From the NCBI GenBank assembly GCA_964459805.1, contig CAYWOD010000170.1, forward strand, positions 1-7,939: a stretch of 7,939 bases of DNA, read 5' to 3'. The notes below the pieces were generated by a model that had not been told where the DNA came from, did no database searches, and saw only the letters and a list, made by a program, of their open reading frames with translations. Both the position numbers and the translations under genes were made by a program. Source of the stretch: DAOVRL01 sp964459805 (GTDB lineage Bacteria > Planctomycetota > Phycisphaerae > Sedimentisphaerales > Anaerobacaceae). Position 1 is the stretch's first letter, and the number at the start of each line of letters is the position of its first letter. Positions 5,125 to 7,939 of this stretch are shown piece by piece.

Positions 5125-6921
5125 ATGACAATGAAGCATTCACAACTGACCCGTCGTGATTTTCTAAGAACCGCTTGTGCAGGCGCGCTTGCAACCGCTG
5201 TTCCTTTACCCGGCCAAGCAGCACAGCAAGACGAGCGTCCGAACGTGGTGGTCATCTTGACCGACGACCAGGGCTGGGGCGACCTGAGCGTGCACGGAAA
5301 CACCAACATAAAGACTCCGAATGTCGATTCGCTGGCCCGGGATGGGGCCTTATTTGACCGGTTCTTCGTCTGTCCGGTCTGCGCACCGACGCGGGCCGAG
5401 TTCCTGACCGGGCGCTATCACCCGCGCGGGGGCGTCCGCGGCGTATCAACCGGGGCCGAGCGACTGAACATTGACGAAAAAACTATCGCCGATACGTTCA
5501 AGGCCGGCGGGTATGCCACCGCAGCTTATGGAAAATGGCACAACGGCACGCAATATCCGTACCACCCGAACGCGCGCGGTTTCGACGAGTTCTACGGATT
5601 CTGCTCCGGCCACTGGGGCCAGTATTTCGACCCAATCCTTGAGCATAACGGCAAAATCGTCCGAGGCAAAGGCTTCATCATCGACGATCTGACCGACCAC
5701 GCGCTGGCGTTCATCGAGCGGTACAAGGCCCGGCCATTCTTATGCTATCTGCCGTTCAACACCCCCCACTCGCCGTTTCAAGTACCGGATCGCTTCTACG
5801 AGAAGTTCAAGAGCGGGCCAATAAAGATGCGTAACCGTGACCCGCAAAAAGAGCAGCTCGACAGGACACGCTGCGCTCTGGCAATGTGTGAGAACATTGA
5901 TTGGAACGTCGGACGTGTTCTTCGCAAGCTCAAGCAACTGAATCTTTCCGAAAAGACGATCGTGGTCTATTTCAGCGACAACGGACCGAATAGTTGGCGG
6001 TGGAACGACAGAATGAAGGGACGAAAAGGCTCGACCGATGAAGGGGGCGTCCGCGTGCCCTGTCTGGTTCGCTGGCCCGGGCGCATCAAGCCGGGCATGC
6101 AGATCCCGCAGATCGCCGGCGCTATCGATCTTTTGCCGACCCTGGCCGATATGGCCGGAATTCCGGTCGTCGGCGCCAAGCCGCTCGACGGGACCAGCAT
6201 AAAGCCGCTTCTCCTGAGAGAGGCCAAGAACTGGCCGGACCGAATGATCTTCTCGAATCAAAGGGGCCGGGTCAGCGTCCGCACACAGCGGTATCGGCTC
6301 GATAATACGGGCAAACTGTTTGATATGAAGACCGATCCGGGGCAGTACAACGACATCTCGAAGGACAAACCGCAGGTCGCAGCCAGGCTCAGAGAAGCAG
6401 TTGCACACTGGAAGAAGGATGTGCTGCCCAAATCGCCGGACGATAGGCCCTTCCCGGTCGGGCACGGGGATTTTCCGGCGACGATACTGCCGGCGCGAGA
6501 CGGCGTTGCGTACGGAAACGTTCGGCGAAGCGCAAGGGCGCCCAACTGCTCGTTCTTCACAAACTGGACAAGTGCGGACGACAAAATCACCTGGGACATC
6601 AGCGTGGCGAGCAGCGGTGATTACCAGGCTGTCGTCTATTACACCTGTGCGAACGAAAATGTCGGCTCGACGGTCGAGTTGAGTTTCAATGCAAGCCGGG
6701 TCCAAGCAAAGCTGACCGAGCCGCACGACCCGCCGTTGGTTGGCGCGGAATTCGACCGGGTCCCGCGAGGCAGCGAATCATATGTTAAGGACTTCCGTCC
6801 GCTTAACCTGGGTGTCATTCGATTGGGCAAAGGCCGCGGTCGGTTGACCCTTCGCGCGCCGGATGTTCCGGGCAAACAGGTGATGGACGTTCGCGCCGTT
6901 GTGCTTACCCTCTTGAAATAG
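5125..6921 (+). CDS. Tat-exported type I sulfatase with C-terminal beta-rich domain (sulfatase 2)
   Basis: Predicted to remove sulfate from a glycan outside the cytoplasm. LTRRDFLRTACAG (8-20) followed by an alanine-rich stretch and GQAAQQ is a twin-arginine signal. The catalytic core begins PNVVVILTDDQGWGD (39-53). The formylglycine signature is CAPTRAEFLTGR with C86; GKWH (136-139), NTPH (212-215) and SDNGP (284-288) follow, with KG.KGS (298-303) and GGVRVP (307-312) nearby. The sulfatase fold seems to end near residue 445. The remaining ~150 residues contain a beta-sandwich-like segment (DKITWDISVASSGDYQAVVYY, about 486-506), resembling accessory domains of planctomycete sulfatases; a carbohydrate-binding role is inferred. 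The start has AGGG five bases upstream; ATG 5131 is an alternative. It is transcribed divergently from the SDR operon. It differs from sulfatase 1 throughout, so it probably attacks a different bond. Confidence 0.95.
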   Translation: MTMKHSQLTRRDFLRTACAGALATAVPLPGQAAQQDERPNVVVILTDDQGWGDLSVHGNTNIKTPNVDSLARDGALFDRFFVCPVCAPTRAEFLTGRYHPRGGVRGVSTGAERLNIDEKTIADTFKAGGYATAAYGKWHNGTQYPYHPNARGFDEFYGFCSGHWGQYFDPILEHNGKIVRGKGFIIDDLTDHALAFIERYKARPFLCYLPFNTPHSPFQVPDRFYEKFKSGPIKMRNRDPQKEQLDRTRCALAMCENIDWNVGRVLRKLKQLNLSEKTIVVYFSDNGPNSWRWNDRMKGRKGSTDEGGVRVPCLVRWPGRIKPGMQIPQIAGAIDLLPTLADMAGIPVVGAKPLDGTSIKPLLLREAKNWPDRMIFSNQRGRVSVRTQRYRLDNTGKLFDMKTDPGQYNDISKDKPQVAARLREAVAHWKKDVLPKSPDDRPFPVGHGDFPATILPARDGVAYGNVRRSARAPNCSFFTNWTSADDKITWDISVASSGDYQAVVYYTCANENVGSTVELSFNASRVQAKLTEPHDPPLVGAEFDRVPRGSESYVKDFRPLNLGVIRLGKGRGRLTLRAPDVPGKQVMDVRAVVLTLLK

Positions 6922-6959
6922 ATACCGGTAATTGCCCCCGCGATCAATACTTTTTGCCA

Positions 6960-7244
6960 ATGCCGTCGGGCCAGCCCCCTGGGGGCTTCGCCTTACGGCC
7001 CAGCATGACAACCCATCAAACCATCTGTGACAAACTCCTGGTGCGTTCTCAAGGTGACCGAAATGCCGCCAATTCCTTCGGATGGAAAGCGTTCGGCATT
7101 GGGGATTCCAGCAAAATCAGGGGCGCTGCAAATCAGAAGCTCTCGATTCGCTACGGAATCCTGCTGCATTCGGCGAGCGACGCCAAAGTGATTGACCTTC
7201 ACGCAGCCTATCGGGACTATTTGCAGGTGCGAAAGCACAAGTGA
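6960..7244 (+). pseudogene. Possible C-terminal remnant of a DUF6807 (PmoA-like) protein
   Basis: An open frame follows sulfatase 2 on the same strand. Only its end looks protein-like: KLSIRYGILLHSASDAKVID then LHAAYRDYLQ, from 7137. This resembles the C-terminal strand and helix of DUF6807/PmoA-family proteins, which are about 300 residues and frequent beside planctomycete sulfatases (recalled, unverified). The earlier part of the frame crosses a GC-rich palindrome and has no recognisable pattern. There is no ribosome-binding site before ATG 6960 or TTG 6954. I read it as a degraded tail of a lost gene, but a small hypothetical protein of 94-96 residues cannot be excluded. Its stop (7242-7244) directly abuts the stop of a minus-strand frame (7245-7247). 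Confidence 0.35.
6967..7001. repeat. GC-rich nested palindrome downstream of sulfatase 2
   Basis: GCCCCC-T-GGGGGC (6974-6986) sits inside an outer inverted repeat GGGCC (6968-6972) / GGCCC (6997-7001), 46 bases after the sulfatase 2 stop. It could fold in mRNA and mark the 3' end of the transcript, but no T-run follows, so intrinsic termination is not supported. Confidence 0.35.
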
Positions 7245-7349
7245 TTACCCGTGCCGCCGGAGACCGGCAACGAATAGAACCATCACGATGCTCACTGCGG
7301 CACCGGAGGAGCAAAAGCTTACCGCAGCGTCTCCCAACAGATTCACCAT
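7245..7349 (-). other. Small hydrophobic frame, possibly a displaced C-terminal sorting tail
   Basis: A 34-codon frame begins MVNLLGDAAVSF and ends AAVSIVMVLFVAGLRRHG, a hydrophobic helix followed by two arginines at the extreme C-terminus. This is the general shape of PEP-CTERM-like sorting tails, though no PEP motif is present. It lies just past the lamin-tail remnant on the same strand, one frame away, so it may be the end of the same decayed surface protein. No ribosome-binding site was seen. Low confidence. Confidence 0.2.
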
Positions 7350-7357
7350 GGCGTTGT

Positions 7358-7459
7358 TTACTCGCCGGGCGAGGGCGTTGCCGCGGTCCAGTGGTTGGGG
7401 TTGTTGCCGTAGTTGGTCGGTATTTTGCGAGTAAGTGATTTACCGCCACCGTCGGCCTC
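7358..7459 (-). pseudogene. C-terminal remnant of a lamin-tail-domain (LTD) protein
   Basis: Codons 62-94 of the chimeric frame read EADGGGKSLTRKIPT then NYGNNPNHWTAATPSPGE, followed by a stop. This fits the end of bacterial lamin-tail domains (D-G-G-G-x-S-L-x-R, then N-x-P-x-x-W-x-A-A-x-P-x-P-G), common in large surface proteins of planctomycetes. Everything upstream of DGGG has been replaced in frame by the transposase N-terminus. Identification is from motif memory, with no search done. Confidence 0.5.
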
Positions 7460-7468
7460 GGTCGGCCT
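7451..7468. repeat. Short tandem repeat at the transposase/LTD junction
   Basis: GTCGGCCT occurs at 7451-7458 and again at 7461-7468, a ten-base period. The copies lie on either side of the point where transposase similarity (GRPT) gives way to lamin-tail similarity (ADGGG). This marks the recombination joint, consistent with microhomology or slippage. Confidence 0.5.
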
Positions 7469-7642
7469 GCCCATGACCGGGTCGAAGTGTTCGCTGATCG
7501 CATCGACCGGCATCAACTCAAGGATGACATGGCGGAAAACGCCGGGCCAGCCGTCGAGCAGGCGTTTGCGTGTTTTCTCGGTCAAGACCGAATCAAAAGG
7601 GTCAAACAGGCGTGTTTGTTTCGGGTTGACAATCCTTTGCAT
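7460..7642 (-). pseudogene. 5' fragment of an IS1182-like transposase gene
   Basis: Codons 1-61 read MQRIVNPKQTRLFDPFDSVL, then TEKTRKRLLDGWPGVFRHVI and LELMPVDAISEHFDPVMGRPT. This matches the N-terminal region of IS1182-type transposases (DUF772/InsH N-terminal pattern, F-x-P...L-L-D-x-W-x-G-x-F-R...I-L-x-x-P-V...F...G-R-P-T). The catalytic DDE domain of the usual ~450 residues is absent. After GRPT, where family members continue K-E-L-Y, the frame switches to lamin-tail sequence. Transcription would start from a good promoter at 7677-7704, but the product cannot be an active transposase. This is a decayed insertion-sequence end and shows past transposition in the locus. Confidence 0.7.
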
Positions 7643-7711
7643 AATTTCTTCAAGCCTTTGATATGTAATAGGTTATATTCTACACGACCCGGCTGGCGTG
7701 TCAACCCGAAA
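7619..7711. mobile_element. Insertion-sequence end: 13-base inverted repeat and transposase promoter
   Basis: TTTCGGGTTGACA (7619-7631) is perfectly repeated in inverted orientation at 7699-7711. The inner copy lies within the first codons of the transposase fragment and the outer copy about 57 bases upstream of its ATG (7642). On the minus strand the outer copy supplies a consensus -35, TTGACA (7704-7699), followed after 16 bases by TAGAAT (7682-7677, five of six). The outer copy is a candidate terminal repeat of the element. The other end is not in the window. Confidence 0.5.
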
Positions 7712-7778
7712 AATGATTTAACTCCAAAAAATACAACAACTTATAGCACTTTTTTGACAGTAACTACTTTTGACGCAG

Positions 7779-7816
7779 GCATCAATATAGGCCTAACCTG
7801 CAATTTTGCAAAACTC
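7779..7816 (+). promoter_or_regulatory. 38-base operator-like element, copy 2
   Basis: Same element as at 4760-4797, here on the plus strand, with three differences in 38 positions. The palindromic core is CTGCAATTTTGCAA (7798-7811), with one arm position changed from copy 1. Similarity stops abruptly on both sides. It precedes a possible GTG start by 25 bases, against 30 for copy 1. I found no convincing promoter upstream, although two TTTTGAC strings lie at 7752-7758 and 7768-7774. Confidence 0.55.
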
Positions 7817-7841
7817 TGCCTCTAATAGAAAAGGCCCGCCT

Positions 7842-7939
7842 GTGCCAACGTCTTGCGAAAAAACCGTCGCCACAAGCGAACCTGCAGAAGATCAGCCAAT
7901 TCTCCCGAAACTCGGCCCTATTTCGGGTATTTTACCGTG
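7842..7939 (+). CDS. Possible 5' end of a gene running off the right edge
   Basis: From GTG 7842 the frame stays open for 32 codons to the window end (VPTSCEKTVATSEPAEDQPI then LPKLGPISGILP). AAAAGG lies about seven bases upstream as a weak ribosome-binding site. The start follows copy 2 of the operator-like element by 25 bases, the same arrangement as the GTG-initiated SDR gene. There is no ATG in this stretch. Thirty-two open codons are weak evidence on their own, and an inverted repeat (7904-7910/7921-7927) lies inside. I do not recognise the product. Confidence 0.3.
   Translation, partial: MPTSCEKTVATSEPAEDQPILPKLGPISGILP

Noticed and set aside
5740..6726. Minus-strand open frame (328 codons) inside sulfatase 2
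   Set aside because: It is fully antisense to a gene with all sulfatase motifs, and its translation shows no recognisable family.
6974..6986. Intrinsic terminator after sulfatase 2
   Set aside because: The GCCCCC-T-GGGGGC stem has an impossibly small loop as drawn and no T-run after it.
4760..7816. A composite transposon carrying sulfatase 2 between the 38-base inverted copies
   Set aside because: Not adopted as the main reading: no target duplication flanks the copies, no transposase spans the unit, and copy 1 sits exactly where an operator would lie. It is kept as an alternative in the findings.
7487..7825. Plus-strand frame of 112 codons across the insertion-sequence end
   Set aside because: It runs antisense through the transposase fragment, then into AT-rich intergenic sequence including the operator-like element, with no family resemblance.
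7904..7927. Intrinsic terminator: CCCGAAA ... TTTCGGG followed by TATTTTA
   Set aside because: The stem is only seven pairs and mixed A-T/G-C, and it falls inside a possible coding frame with no gene upstream on that strand to terminate.
1..7939. CRISPR array, tRNA, rRNA or phage-defence genes
   Set aside because: No regularly spaced repeats, cloverleaf-like sequence or defence-domain motifs were seen on either strand.

Overview
The window looks like part of a sulfated-glycan utilisation region from a Planctomycetota-like bacterium. A class such as Phycisphaerae or Sedimentisphaerales is an inference, resting on paired Tat-exported sulfatases, a Tat-lipoprotein cupin sugar isomerase, a nucleoside-symporter-type MFS protein, and debris of lamin-tail and DUF6807-like proteins. 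There is no rRNA or marker gene here to prove it.

Layout. From about 4840 down to 1 a minus-strand gene run reads: promoter and operator-like element -> SDR oxidoreductase (GTG start, 4729) -> MFS transporter -> 49-codon remnant of an FGGY sugar kinase -> Tat-lipoprotein cupin resembling D-lyxose isomerase -> Tat sulfatase 1 with its own probable promoter -> the first codons of another gene, which begins with a strong ribosome-binding site and leaves the window at position 1. Divergent from this run, on the plus strand, is sulfatase 2 (5125-6921). It has a C-terminal beta-rich extension, and its probable promoter is embedded in a long palindrome. From 6922 to about 7720 the sequence is gene debris: a possible DUF6807 C-terminal tail, a lamin-tail-domain C-terminus, and the first 61 codons of an IS1182-like transposase with its promoter. 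The last ~220 bases are AT-rich. They hold a second copy of the operator-like element found before the SDR gene, followed by a possible GTG-initiated frame running off the right edge.

How it fits together (inference). The two sulfatases would act outside the cytoplasm to remove sulfate esters from a polysaccharide or oligosaccharide. The exported cupin could isomerise or bind a released sugar, the MFS protein would import a small product, and the SDR would oxidise or reduce it in the cytosol. The kinase that would normally follow an isomerase survives only as an N-terminal stub. The substrate cannot be read from the sequence.

Most notable signals: the 38-base element (35/38 identical) present in inverted orientation at 4760-4797 and 7779-7816, each copy 25-30 bases before a GTG start; the palindrome wrapping the sulfatase 2 promoter; the kinase stub; and the in-frame transposase::lamin-tail chimera. 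I found no CRISPR array, tRNA, rRNA or recognisable defence system.
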